Origin: JBBSIN01 sp038232055
GTDB lineage: Bacteria > Actinomycetota > Actinomycetes > JADGOV01
Length of the DNA stretch: 25,195 nucleotides
NCBI GenBank assembly: GCA_038232055.1
Contig: JBBSIN010000033.1
Span: forward strand, 1-25,195
Direction of reading: 5' to 3'
In this document: positions 1 through 6,782 of the stretch, piece after piece
How positions within the stretch are numbered: position 1 is the stretch's first letter
How the letters are laid out: every line of letters begins with the position of its first letter
The notes under the pieces: generated by a model
What the model was told of the DNA's origin: nothing
What the model saw: the letters and a program-made list of their open reading frames with translations, nothing else
Database searches by the model: none
Translations under genes and position numbers: made by a program

Positions 1-189
1 CGGGTAGCGATACTGCTCGACGAGGTGCAGCTCGTCGCCGTCGAGCGGGATGACCAGAGCGAAGTCGGGCTTGTCGACGACGCTGTAGCGCCCGGCCGTA
101 CCATCCGCGCGCACGATCTCGTCCTCACGAAGCCGCAGCCATCGGTTGGCGTAGACGATCCGCGAGGAGACCCGCCGGATGTCCGCCAC
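1..189 (-). CDS. NUDIX hydrolase, N-terminal part (gene runs off the left edge)
   Basis: Reading the minus strand from a GTG at 189-187 gives 63 open codons to the window edge, beginning VADIRRVSSRIVYANRWLRL and ending LHLVEQYRYP. The pattern (a short strand, 'YANRWLRLREDEIVRADG', then 'YSVVDKPDFALVIPLDGDELHLVEQYRYP') is typical of the N-terminal half of ADP-ribose pyrophosphatase-like NUDIX proteins, which cleave nucleoside diphosphates linked to another moiety. The catalytic NUDIX box (GX5EX7REUXEEXGU) would lie beyond the edge, so activity and substrate cannot be judged. The start lies 4 bp after the stop of the upstream 94-residue gene on the same strand, so the two are probably co-transcribed. 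The family call rests on overall resemblance, not on a seen catalytic motif. Confidence 0.72.
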   Translation of the reverse strand, partial: MADIRRVSSRIVYANRWLRLREDEIVRADGTAGRYSVVDKPDFALVIPLDGDELHLVEQYRYP

Positions 190-193
190 CCGG

Positions 194-478
194 TCAGCGG
201 ATCGGCGCGTCGTAGTCGGTAGCCGCGATGGTGTTGATGACCTGGTCCTCGGTGAAGACCTCCGACCCCGGGATGGCCGGGACGAACCCGACCAGCTGGC
301 CGTTACGCATGATGCGCGCCTCGAGGTCCGCGGTGCCGTCGTCGTCCCAGATGGCCTCGCGGCCGTCGGTCAGCACCACCCGCACGCCGAAACGGAACGT
401 CGCCGCCCGGTAGACGTGGGCGAAGACGTCGCGGGCTCGGAGCGCCTCGGTGATGCGAGTCGCCTGGTCCTCGGTCAC
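194..478 (-). CDS. Conserved-looking hypothetical protein, 94 aa
   Basis: I do not recognise a named family. The protein starts with GTG (478-476) and has a good Shine-Dalgarno-like AGGGTGG about 6 nt upstream. Composition and GC-rich third positions look like a real actinobacterial gene. The N-terminal third (TEDQATRITEALRARDVFAHVY) is predicted helical. A middle part with alternating hydrophobics (FRFGVRVVLTDGREAIWDDDGTADLEARIM) looks like a small beta-sheet. The C-terminal segment includes FTEDQVINTIAATDY. There is no signal peptide, membrane segment or cysteine. It sits 4 bp ahead of the NUDIX gene and is probably the first gene of that short operon. It is transcribed divergently from the toxin-antitoxin remnant to its right. 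Confidence 0.6.
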   Translation of the reverse strand: MTEDQATRITEALRARDVFAHVYRAATFRFGVRVVLTDGREAIWDDDGTADLEARIMRNGQLVGFVPAIPGSEVFTEDQVINTIAATDYDAPIR

Positions 479-491
479 CAGTCCACCCTAA

Positions 492-680
492 TGCCGTCGG
501 CCGCTGACACTGCCGGTCGATCCGCACCCGCTCGCGGCTCTGATCGCCGCGGGAGCCGTGCAGCCCGCGCGAAACAAGCTTGACCTGCGCGTGACCGCCG
601 CGGACGTGAACGAGGTCTCCGGGGCTTCGCACGATGGCCTGTCCGCCTCGATTGCGGCAGACCGGCAAGAGCGATTGTGA
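492..680 (+). pseudogene. 5'-truncated antitoxin remnant (Phd/YefM-like C-terminal tail)
   Basis: An open frame of 62 codons follows an in-frame TAA at 489-491 and ends at TGA 678-680, which overlaps the toxin's GTG start (677-679), the usual coupling of antitoxin and toxin. Its translation includes DPHPLAALIAAGAVQPARNK and ends with SASIAADRQERL. This resembles the C-terminal, toxin-binding tail of actinobacterial Phd/YefM-type antitoxins ('DPLxxLIAxGxVxPAxxDLLDL...LSEALAxxRxxER'). No in-frame ATG exists; the first GTG is at 558 and would leave only 40 codons. The DNA-binding N-terminal half that a normal 80-90 aa antitoxin has is absent: upstream of the stop lies the divergent 94-aa gene. 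I read it as a truncated antitoxin that may still yield a short peptide from a GTG. The family match is by resemblance only. Confidence 0.5.
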
Positions 681-1081
681 TCTACCTCGACTCGTCCGCC
701 CTGGTGAAGCTGGTGCGCGCCGAGGCGGGCTCCGCTGCCCTCAAGCGATGGTTGGCCGGGCGCGCCGAGTCGGTCCTGGTCGGCTCCGTCCTGGCCGATG
801 TCGAGGTGACCCGAGCCGTACGACGCTCCGCGCCGGAGCTGCTCGATCGGGTGCCCGCCGTGATCGGTTCCCTCCAGCTCGTCGAGCTTCGGCCGGCCGT
901 CCGGGCGTTGGCCGGTTCCTACCTCGCGCCCACCCTGCGGTCGGCCGATGCGATCCATCTCGCCAGCGCCGACGTCCTGCAACGCGAGACGGGGCAGGCC
1001 GTCAAGGCGTTCCTGTGCTACGACCGAGACCTGTCGGCCGCGGCCCGAGAGGCCGGGCTGTCGGTCTTCTCGCCGACCTGA
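677..1081 (+). CDS. vapC: PIN-domain ribonuclease toxin, VapC family
   Basis: This 134-aa protein has the length and residue pattern of VapC toxins, Mg2+/Mn2+-dependent RNases of type II toxin-antitoxin modules that cut tRNA or rRNA. The opening MIYLDSSALVKL carries the first acidic residue (D5). E43 lies in LADVEVTRAV, D91 in the characteristic SADAIHLASA, and D116/D118 in CYDRDLSAAAREAGL. The full PIN acidic set is therefore intact and the toxin looks functional. The GTG start at 677 is supported by this motif and by the overlap with the stop of the preceding antitoxin fragment. It is convergent with glgX, 24 bp apart. The odd point is that its partner lacks its N-terminal half, so the toxin may be weakly expressed, neutralised in trans, or decaying. 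Confidence 0.88.
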   Translation: MIYLDSSALVKLVRAEAGSAALKRWLAGRAESVLVGSVLADVEVTRAVRRSAPELLDRVPAVIGSLQLVELRPAVRALAGSYLAPTLRSADAIHLASADVLQRETGQAVKAFLCYDRDLSAAAREAGLSVFSPT

Positions 1082-1105
1082 CGGGGGGGCCGTGCTCGGG
1101 CGGGC

Positions 1106-3202
1106 CTAGAGCAGGGCGCGGAGCAGGGTGAGCGAGTGCCCGGCGAGGGTCAGCCGATCGGCGACCGGGTCGGTCGGAGGCTCGTCGTACGCCGAGCCGA
1201 GCACGACGGCGTACTCCTTCGCCCACGGCTCGCCGGGCAGCGCGAAGCTGCACGCCTCGGCACCGGCGTGCAGCAGGACGAGGAAGGACTCGCCGGTGAT
1301 CCGCTCGCCACGCGGGCCGCGCTGGTGGACGCCGTTGCCGGACAGGTAGATCCCCAGCGTGCGCCGGCTGCGCGCCGACCAGTCGGCGGCGATTACCTCC
1401 GTACCGTCCGGCCGGAACCACGCCAGATCCTTGACGGCGCCGCCGTCGACCGGGCGACCTTGGAAGAACGACCGCTGGCGCAGCACCGGGGAGCTGCGCC
1501 GGAGCGCGATGAGCCGGCGTACGAAGTCGAGCAGTGCCTCGTCGTCGGCGCAGAGATCCCACGACAGCCAGGAGAGTTCGTTGTCCTGGCAGTAGGCGTT
1601 GTTGTTACCGCGCTGGGTGCGACCCATCTCGTCACCCGCGAGCAGCATCGGCACGCCGCAGGAGAGCAGCAGCGTGGCGAGCATGTTGCGCACCTGTCGG
1701 CGGCGCAGCGCGAGCACGCCGGTGTCGGTGCTCGGTCCCTCGACACCGCAGTTCCACGACCGGTTGTCGTCGGTGCCGTCTCGGTTGTCCTCGCCGTTGT
1801 CCTCGTTGTGCTTGTGCTGGTAGGCGACGAGGTCGGCGAGCGGGAAGCCGTCGTGGCTGGTCACGTAGTTGATCGACGCGGATGGCCGGCGCCCGTCGCC
1901 CTGGTAGAGGTCGGAGGACCCGGCGAACCGGGTACCGATCTCCGCGAGGCCGTGGGCGGCGCCGCGCCAGAAGTCGCGAACGGCGTCGCGGTAGCGCCCG
2001 TTCCACTCACTCCACAGCGATGGAAACCTGCCCACCTGGTAGCCGCCGTCGCCGAGATCCCACGGCTCGGCGATGAGCTTCCTGGCGGAGAGCACTGGGT
2101 CCTGCGCGATGACGGTGAGAAACGACGAGAGCTTGTCGACGTGCTGTGGCGAACGCGCCAGGGCCGAGGCGAGGTCGAAGCGGAACCCGTCGACGTGCAT
2201 CTCCAGGGCCCAGTAGCGCAGGGAGTCCGTCACGAGCTGTAGGACGTGCGGGTCGCGTACGTCGAGAGTGTTGCCGCAGCCGGTGTAGTCGCGGTAGTGG
2301 CGCCGATCGCGTTCCTGCAGCCGGTAGTAGGTCGGGTTGTCGATGCCGCGGAAAGCGAGCGTCGGGCCGTTCTCGTCACCTTCCGCGGTGTGGTTGTAGA
2401 CGACGTCGAGGATGACCTCGATGCCGGCGCCGTGCAGCGCGCGGACCATCGCCTTGAACTCGTGCACCTGCTGCCCGCGCGAGCCGCTCGACGAGTACGC
2501 CGCGTGCGGTGCGAAGTAGCCGACCGAGCTGTAGCCCCAGTAGTTGACGAGTCCCCTTCGCACCAGCGCGGGCTCGCTGAAGAAATGGTGCACCGGCAGC
2601 AGCTCGACGGCGGTCACGCCCAGGCTCAGCAGGTGCTCGACCGCGGCCGGGTGCGCCAGGCCGGCGTACGTACCGCGCAGCCGGGCGGGGATGTCGGGGT
2701 GGCGCATCGTGAAACCGCGGACGTGCAGCTCGTAGATCACCGTGTCCGGCCACGCCGTCTCCGGGCGTCGGTCCTCGCCCCAGGGGAAGCCGCCGTGGAC
2801 CACGACGGACCTCGGCACGTACGGCGCGGAGTCGAGGTCGTCTCTCGTCGACGTGCCGGTGAGGAGGGCCGGGTCGTCGGACAGCTCGCCGTCGATGGCC
2901 CGCGCGTACGGGTCGAGCAGCAGCTTGCTCGGGTTCCACCGCATCCCTCTCTCCGGATGGAACGGGCCGTCGACCCGGAACCCGTAGCGCCGCCCCGGCT
3001 CGACCCCGGGAAGATAGCCGTGCCAGACGTGGCGGGTGGGATCCTCGAGCGGAACGCGGGTCTCCCGACCGTGCCCGTCGAACAGGCACACGTCCACCGC
3101 CGTGGCGCCGGCCGCGAAGAGCGCGACGTTGGTGCCCTCGCCATCCCACGTCGCACCGAGCGGAACCGGCCGTCCGGGCCATGGCCGGTCAGTGGAGGTC
3201 AT
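1106..3202 (-). CDS. glgX: Glycogen debranching enzyme GlgX (isoamylase-type, GH13)
   Basis: A 698-aa GH13 enzyme that hydrolyses alpha-1,6 branches in phosphorylase-limited glycogen in the cytosol. An N-terminal CBM48-like domain occupies about residues 10-100 (GATWDGEGTNVALFA, LDPYARAI). The TIM barrel follows, with conserved region I DVVYNHT (from 266), the nucleophile D343 in GFRFDLA, the acid/base E379 in IAEPWDLG, and H450-D451 in NYVTSHDG. The GlgX-type signatures GYSSVGYFAPHAAYSS and AGDEMGRTQRGNNNAYCQDNE are present. Length fits the family (about 690-720). The ATG at 3202 is chosen because the family N-terminus starts right after it; there is no clear Shine-Dalgarno. CACACT 7 nt upstream could be a weak leaderless -10 box. 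No treY, treZ, glgP or glgB lies nearby. The 17-bp repeat array lies directly upstream. Confidence 0.96.
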   Translation of the reverse strand: MTSTDRPWPGRPVPLGATWDGEGTNVALFAAGATAVDVCLFDGHGRETRVPLEDPTRHVWHGYLPGVEPGRRYGFRVDGPFHPERGMRWNPSKLLLDPYARAIDGELSDDPALLTGTSTRDDLDSAPYVPRSVVVHGGFPWGEDRRPETAWPDTVIYELHVRGFTMRHPDIPARLRGTYAGLAHPAAVEHLLSLGVTAVELLPVHHFFSEPALVRRGLVNYWGYSSVGYFAPHAAYSSSGSRGQQVHEFKAMVRALHGAGIEVILDVVYNHTAEGDENGPTLAFRGIDNPTYYRLQERDRRHYRDYTGCGNTLDVRDPHVLQLVTDSLRYWALEMHVDGFRFDLASALARSPQHVDKLSSFLTVIAQDPVLSARKLIAEPWDLGDGGYQVGRFPSLWSEWNGRYRDAVRDFWRGAAHGLAEIGTRFAGSSDLYQGDGRRPSASINYVTSHDGFPLADLVAYQHKHNEDNGEDNRDGTDDNRSWNCGVEGPSTDTGVLALRRRQVRNMLATLLLSCGVPMLLAGDEMGRTQRGNNNAYCQDNELSWLSWDLCADDEALLDFVRRLIALRRSSPVLRQRSFFQGRPVDGGAVKDLAWFRPDGTEVIAADWSARSRRTLGIYLSGNGVHQRGPRGERITGESFLVLLHAGAEACSFALPGEPWAKEYAVVLGSAYDEPPTDPVADRLTLAGHSLTLLRALL

Positions 3203-3217
3203 GTCGGCCAGTGTGCG

Positions 3218-3319
3218 GGATCGGTCCGGTCATCGGATCGGTCCGGTCATCGGATCGGCTCGGTCATCGGATCGGCTCGGTCATCGGATCGGCTCGGTCA
3301 TCGGATCGGCTCGGTCATC
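3218..3319. repeat. Six tandem copies of a 17-bp repeat between the matrixin-like gene and glgX
   Basis: The units run head to tail without spacers at 3218, 3235, 3252, 3269, 3286 and 3303. The unit is ggatcggctcggtcatc. Copies 1 and 2 read ggtccgg where copies 3-6 read ggctcgg; otherwise they are identical. The array fills nearly the whole gap between the stop of the protease gene (TGA at 3317-3315, inside copy 6) and the glgX start at 3202. Both genes lie on the minus strand, so the array sits in the glgX upstream region, where it could be a minisatellite, a set of protein binding sites, or part of a messenger leader. Confidence 0.97.
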
Positions 3320-3968
3320 GAATGCAGCCGGCCGGACGCCCGACCGACGCGAGCCCGGTCAGGTCCCCGCTGCCCCAACGCGGAGCCTTCGTCGCAATGA
3401 CCGGATACATCAGCTGCCCACGGTCGTCGACGTGGTTGAGGCCGACCACGTGGCCGAGCTCGTGCAGAAGCAGCGCGCCCCGGGTGCCGCCGGCACCGAA
3501 CCCTGCTCGTAGCCGCGCGTTGGACGCCGTGTCGATGACGACGTACCCGCTAGTGATGCGCCACGCCCAGCCCCCGCTGCCGTCCCGGCGGAACGCGCGC
3601 GCCGAGTAGCCACCCTCACCGGCCGCCGTGCCGTCGAGCCGGTCGCTCTGCTCGTTGCCCGCCCAGGCGACCGTGATTCCGGCGTACCGGCCCTCGTTGC
3701 GGCGGTTGGGGACGACGCTCGTCGTGCCGACCAGTCGCAGCGGCAGGCCGCTGGCTCGACGCAAGCGGGTCAGCGCGCCGCGGAGATCCGCTCGCGCGCC
3801 GGACGGCGCCGACGACATGTTGACGCGCACGTCGATCGCCGCGCATGGGTTCCACCGGAGTACCTGGTCGCCCTCGGTGGTCACCGAGTACGACGCTCCG
3901 GCAGCTGCCGGCGCCGCCGTCAGCGCCACGGCCGAGAGGGCGAACGCGATCGCACGGAATCGCCGCAT
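3315..3968 (-). CDS. Secreted matrixin-like zinc metalloprotease
   Basis: A 217-aa predicted exported protease. The metzincin zinc motif HELGHVVGLNH is complete (H169, E170, H173, H179), followed by a plausible Met-turn at M187 (GQLMYPV). WNPCAAIDVRVN near residue 40 matches the 'W-(N/D)-P-C-x-x-I' segment common in actinobacterial matrixin-type proteins. C42 and C215 are the only cysteines and could form a disulfide. I chose the ATG at 3968 because MRRFRAIAFALSAVALTAAPAAAG is a clean Sec signal peptide starting there. An in-frame TTG at 4019 would add 17 residues and spoil it. No strong Shine-Dalgarno is visible. Substrate unknown. It follows the secreted BNR protein but a strong terminator separates them. 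Its stop codon lies inside the last 17-bp repeat copy. Confidence 0.85.
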   Translation of the reverse strand: MRRFRAIAFALSAVALTAAPAAAGASYSVTTEGDQVLRWNPCAAIDVRVNMSSAPSGARADLRGALTRLRRASGLPLRLVGTTSVVPNRRNEGRYAGITVAWAGNEQSDRLDGTAAGEGGYSARAFRRDGSGGWAWRITSGYVVIDTASNARLRAGFGAGGTRGALLLHELGHVVGLNHVDDRGQLMYPVIATKAPRWGSGDLTGLASVGRPAGCIR

Positions 3969-4032
3969 TCCCGCGAGATCGGCGCGCGAAGCCTGTGCCT
4001 GATAGGCCGATCGGCGCAACGTCGCGACAACG

Positions 4033-4070
4033 CCGTACGGGAGCCCCGGCGAACCGGGACTCCCGTACGG
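4033..4070 (-). terminator. Strong hairpin terminator downstream of the BNR-repeat gene
   Basis: Arms 4033-4049 and 4054-4070 pair over 17 positions with one C-A mismatch: ccgtacgggag pairs with ctcccgtacgg, extended inside by cccgg/ccggg, and the loop is cgaa (4050-4053). It begins 25 nt after the stop of the BNR gene on the minus strand and precedes the protease gene. No T-run follows, as is common for actinobacterial terminators. The structure is symmetric, so it could also stop plus-strand transcripts. Confidence 0.85.
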
Positions 4071-4094
4071 TCAAGCGCGGCTAGGCCGCCGATC

Positions 4095-5765
4095 TCACAT
4101 CCCGGCGACCCGCAGGAAGTTGTCCTGCTGCGGGATCGGGCTGCCCTGTCCGAGCAGCGGGATCGAGGTGTAGTTGGCGTTGAAGGCCACGTAGGCCTTG
4201 CCGTTCTGCGCGTGGACCTCGATGTAGTCGCCGATGAAGCGTGAGTTCAGCAACGGGTCGGACTCGGACTCGTTCGAGACCGGCGTCAGCCGCTGCCGCT
4301 TCGTCACCACACCGTTCGTCGGATTCACCGTCGCCAGCTCGATGTCCTGACGGTTGTGGAACACCGGGTCGTAGCGGCTGGTGAAGTACGCAACAGCGAT
4401 CTTGCCGGTGGCCGGGTCCGTGTCGATGGTCGGGAAGTAGTTGTCACCCGAGAGCGAGACGAAGCGGGTCCGGCTCCAGGTCTTGCCCTGGTCGTCGGAG
4501 TAGCGCAGCTTGACCTGCGGCTCCTCGCACACCGTGTCGAGCAGGCGGACGCGGCAGCCTTCCCAGGTCAGGAACGTGCGCGCCCGGCCGTTGACCATCG
4601 CGACCGTGTTCTTGGGGTTGGTCGCGATGCGGAAGGAGTCTGCATGCAGCACGCCGCTGAACGGAATCACGTTGTTTTCCGTGGCGATGGTCCGGGTGGG
4701 GCCGAACGTCGTGCTGCCCTGCTGCGCCACCCGCATCTTGAAGACGAAGGTCTGCGCCGTCTGCTCCAGCTCGCCCTTGATCTCCGCCCACGTCACGTAG
4801 GTGCGGCCGTCGCGGCCGATCGTGACGTCGCTGAACTGCACGTCCTGGTCGGGGCCGCTGATGTTGATGGGCGCCGTGCAGTTGCGCACCTCGCCGTCAC
4901 AGCGAACAGCGAAAATCGTGGCGCCGGTGAACCCGAGCGGAGCCGCCGGGTCGTTGGTGAACCGGCTGTACGTCGTCCACACGACGCGACCGGCGCGACC
5001 GCTGTTGCCGACGTCCATCCACTCCTTGTCGAGGAAGTACGGCGGCGCCACCTGCGCCACGGCCCTGCGGGTCGGCCAGCAGGACGGGTCGTCGCCGCCC
5101 GGGCAGTTCGCCAGTCGGGTGACGCTCGACTTGTAGACGCCGAGGCCACTGCGGCGGCCGAAGGGGTCCACCGGGTCGTAGTTGAGGCTGCCCGCGTAGA
5201 GGTTGCAGTTGGCGGCGACGACGTCGACCGGGTCACCGCCGGACGGCACCTGGTTGCCGGCGATGTCGACGGTGGGCAGCAAACCCTCATTGGTCAGGCT
5301 GCGCCCACCGTTGGTCGACAGGTGCCAGCCGGTGAAGTTCCCCTTGGCGTTGAGGAGACCGCGGTAGTCGTTCGTGCCGCTGAGTACGATCTTGGGGTTG
5401 GTGGCGCAGCCGCTGACCGACTCCTCGTTCTGCGGCAGCCCGAAGAAGTCCTGGTTGAAGCGGACGAGGCCCTTTGGTGTGTGCACCGCACTGGCGCTGC
5501 TGGCCCTTGCGTTCGCCAGTGCTTCACCGGTGTCGAGCCGCTTGGCACCGTTCTGCGCCTGCTCCGGATGGGCGGCGAGGTATCGCTGCATCACTCCGGA
5601 GGAGAGGTGGTCGAGGATGCGCGGAGCGGGGGTGCTGTGCGCGCCACCGCTGCTTGCCGGTACGGCCGCGAGAGCCACCAGCGTGGGCGGCAGGACGAGT
5701 AGCGCGTAGCTGCGGCGCCGACGGTGCCGCCGCGGCGTAGACGAGTCGGAGAACGCAGGAGGCAT
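4095..5765 (-). CDS. Secreted BNR/Asp-box (sialidase-fold-like) protein of unknown substrate
   Basis: A predicted exported protein of 556 aa. The start at ATG 5765 is preferred over longer in-frame extensions because a Shine-Dalgarno-like GGAAGGG lies 8 nt upstream. A Sec-type signal then follows: RRHRRRR, a hydrophobic run ALLVLPPTLVALAAVPA, and a cleavage region near ASSGG. A canonical Asp-box (YSDDQGKTWS, residues 422-431) and a degenerate one near 149-157 (LSTNGGRSL) point to a beta-propeller of the BNR/sialidase type. Cysteine pairs are spread through it (NCPGGDDPSC, RCDGEVRNC, GCRVRLLDTVC), suiting an extracellular disulfide-bonded protein. I do not see the arginine-triad context that would prove a sialidase, so I claim only the fold class. 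It has its own promoter and terminator and is probably monocistronic. Confidence 0.8.
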   Translation of the reverse strand: MPPAFSDSSTPRRHRRRRSYALLVLPPTLVALAAVPASSGGAHSTPAPRILDHLSSGVMQRYLAAHPEQAQNGAKRLDTGEALANARASSASAVHTPKGLVRFNQDFFGLPQNEESVSGCATNPKIVLSGTNDYRGLLNAKGNFTGWHLSTNGGRSLTNEGLLPTVDIAGNQVPSGGDPVDVVAANCNLYAGSLNYDPVDPFGRRSGLGVYKSSVTRLANCPGGDDPSCWPTRRAVAQVAPPYFLDKEWMDVGNSGRAGRVVWTTYSRFTNDPAAPLGFTGATIFAVRCDGEVRNCTAPINISGPDQDVQFSDVTIGRDGRTYVTWAEIKGELEQTAQTFVFKMRVAQQGSTTFGPTRTIATENNVIPFSGVLHADSFRIATNPKNTVAMVNGRARTFLTWEGCRVRLLDTVCEEPQVKLRYSDDQGKTWSRTRFVSLSGDNYFPTIDTDPATGKIAVAYFTSRYDPVFHNRQDIELATVNPTNGVVTKRQRLTPVSNESESDPLLNSRFIGDYIEVHAQNGKAYVAFNANYTSIPLLGQGSPIPQQDNFLRVAGM

Positions 5766-5865
5766 GCGTGGGTCCCTTCCGGTGGCCGCTACGGAGCCGC
5801 GGGCGGAAGCTACGGCCGCCCGGGGCCGGGCGGCGCCGCGACCACGGGCGCTGCCGGCGCCGAGG

Positions 5866-5894
5866 ACGTTAGTGGTCCATGGTTTCCGCCGCAA
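5866..5894 (-). promoter_or_regulatory. Candidate promoter for the BNR-repeat gene
   Basis: On the minus strand TTGCGG (5894-5889) is followed after exactly 17 bp by TAACGT (5871-5866). This is a good match to the principal-sigma layout of actinobacteria (TTGNNN-17-TANNNT). It would start the transcript near 5859, leaving a leader of about 94 nt before the ATG at 5765. It lies in the 216-bp divergent region shared with the enoyl-CoA hydratase gene. Confidence 0.5.
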
Positions 5895-5967
5895 TGGGGG
5901 TATACCGCGCTGTTCGCGGCGTTCATGTGCTTTGCGGGGGACGCGCCGCCCCGACCGTCGCTGTCGG

Positions 5968-5973
5968 TAGGCT
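5968..5973 (+). promoter_or_regulatory. -10 box, probable leaderless promoter of the enoyl-CoA hydratase gene
   Basis: TAGGCT ends 8 nt before the ATG at 5982, and no Shine-Dalgarno lies in between. The transcript would begin at or next to the start codon. No convincing -35 box is visible. Confidence 0.5.
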
Positions 5974-5981
5974 CCGGCCCC

Positions 5982-6773
5982 ATGTCCGCCGCCAACGCAG
6001 AGTTCGTCACGCTCGAGGTCGACCGAGGCGTCGGCACGATTCGCCTCGACCGTCCGCCGATGAACGCCCTCAACGCCCAGGTGCAGGAGGAGCTGCGCGC
6101 CGCCGCCCAGGAGGCGGCCGATCGCGACGAGGTCCGGGCCGTCGTCGTATACGGCGGACCCAAGGTGTTCGCCGCCGGCGCAGACGTCAAGGAGATGGCG
6201 ACCATGTCGTACGCCGACATGGCCCAGCGCTCGGCCGGCCTGCAGTCGGCGTTCACGGCGGTCGCCGAGATCGCCAAGCCGGTCATCGCGGCGGTGACCG
6301 GCTACGCCCTCGGCGGGGGCTGTGAGCTCGCTCTCTGCGCCGACCTGCGTATCTGCGCCGACGACGCGAAACTCGGCCAGCAGGAGATCCTGCTCGGGGT
6401 CATACCCGGCGCCGGCGGGACGCAGCGGCTGCCGCGCCTGGTCGGCCCGTCGCGGGCCAAGGACATCGTCTTCACCGGTCGGTTCGTCCGCGCCGAGGAG
6501 GCCTTGCGCATCGGGCTCGTCGACCGGGTCGTCGCGCCCGACGAGGTCTACCCGGCGGCGTGCGAGTGGGCCCAGCAGTTCGCCAGCGGGCCGGCGTACG
6601 CCTTGCGGGCAGCGAAACAGGCGGTCGACAAGGGCCTGGAGGTCGACCTCACGACCGGCCTGGAGATCGAGCGCATCTCGTTCGCGTCGCTGTTCGCGAC
6701 CGAGGATCGCACGATCGGCATGACCTCGTTCGTCGAGAAGGGCCCCGGCAAGGCCGACTTCGTCGGCCGGTGA
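5982..6773 (+). CDS. Enoyl-CoA hydratase/isomerase family protein (crotonase fold)
   Basis: A 263-aa crotonase-family protein, predicted to hydrate trans-2-enoyl-CoA in fatty-acid beta-oxidation. The oxyanion-hole segments FAAGADVKEM (from 63) and ALGGGCELALCADLRI (from 109) are present. Both catalytic glutamates of true hydratases are there: E115 in GGGCELAL and E135 in GQQEILLG. The family signature GVIPGAGGTQRLPRLVG follows. The ATG at 5982 is chosen because family homology begins just after it and a TANNNT box lies 8 nt upstream; longer in-frame starts read through the non-coding promoter region. It is convergent with the MFS gene (9-bp gap). It could serve with the EtfBA pair downstream in acyl-CoA oxidation, but the loci are not one operon. 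The exact acyl chain is unknown. Confidence 0.93.
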   Translation: MSAANAEFVTLEVDRGVGTIRLDRPPMNALNAQVQEELRAAAQEAADRDEVRAVVVYGGPKVFAAGADVKEMATMSYADMAQRSAGLQSAFTAVAEIAKPVIAAVTGYALGGGCELALCADLRICADDAKLGQQEILLGVIPGAGGTQRLPRLVGPSRAKDIVFTGRFVRAEEALRIGLVDRVVAPDEVYPAACEWAQQFASGPAYALRAAKQAVDKGLEVDLTTGLEIERISFASLFATEDRTIGMTSFVEKGPGKADFVGR

Positions 6774-6782
6774 GCGCTCGCG

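Noticed and set aside
3218..3319. CRISPR array
   Set aside because: The 17-bp units are directly adjacent, with no spacers and no cas genes nearby.
3969..4019. Longer N-terminus of the matrixin-like protease from TTG at 4019
   Set aside because: It would put 17 non-hydrophobic residues ahead of a clean signal peptide; the ATG at 3968 fits better.
5766..5894. 43-residue extension of the BNR protein upstream of ATG 5765
   Set aside because: It is Arg/Ala/Gly-rich, contains the likely promoter, and would bury the signal peptide; the inner ATG has a good ribosome binding site.
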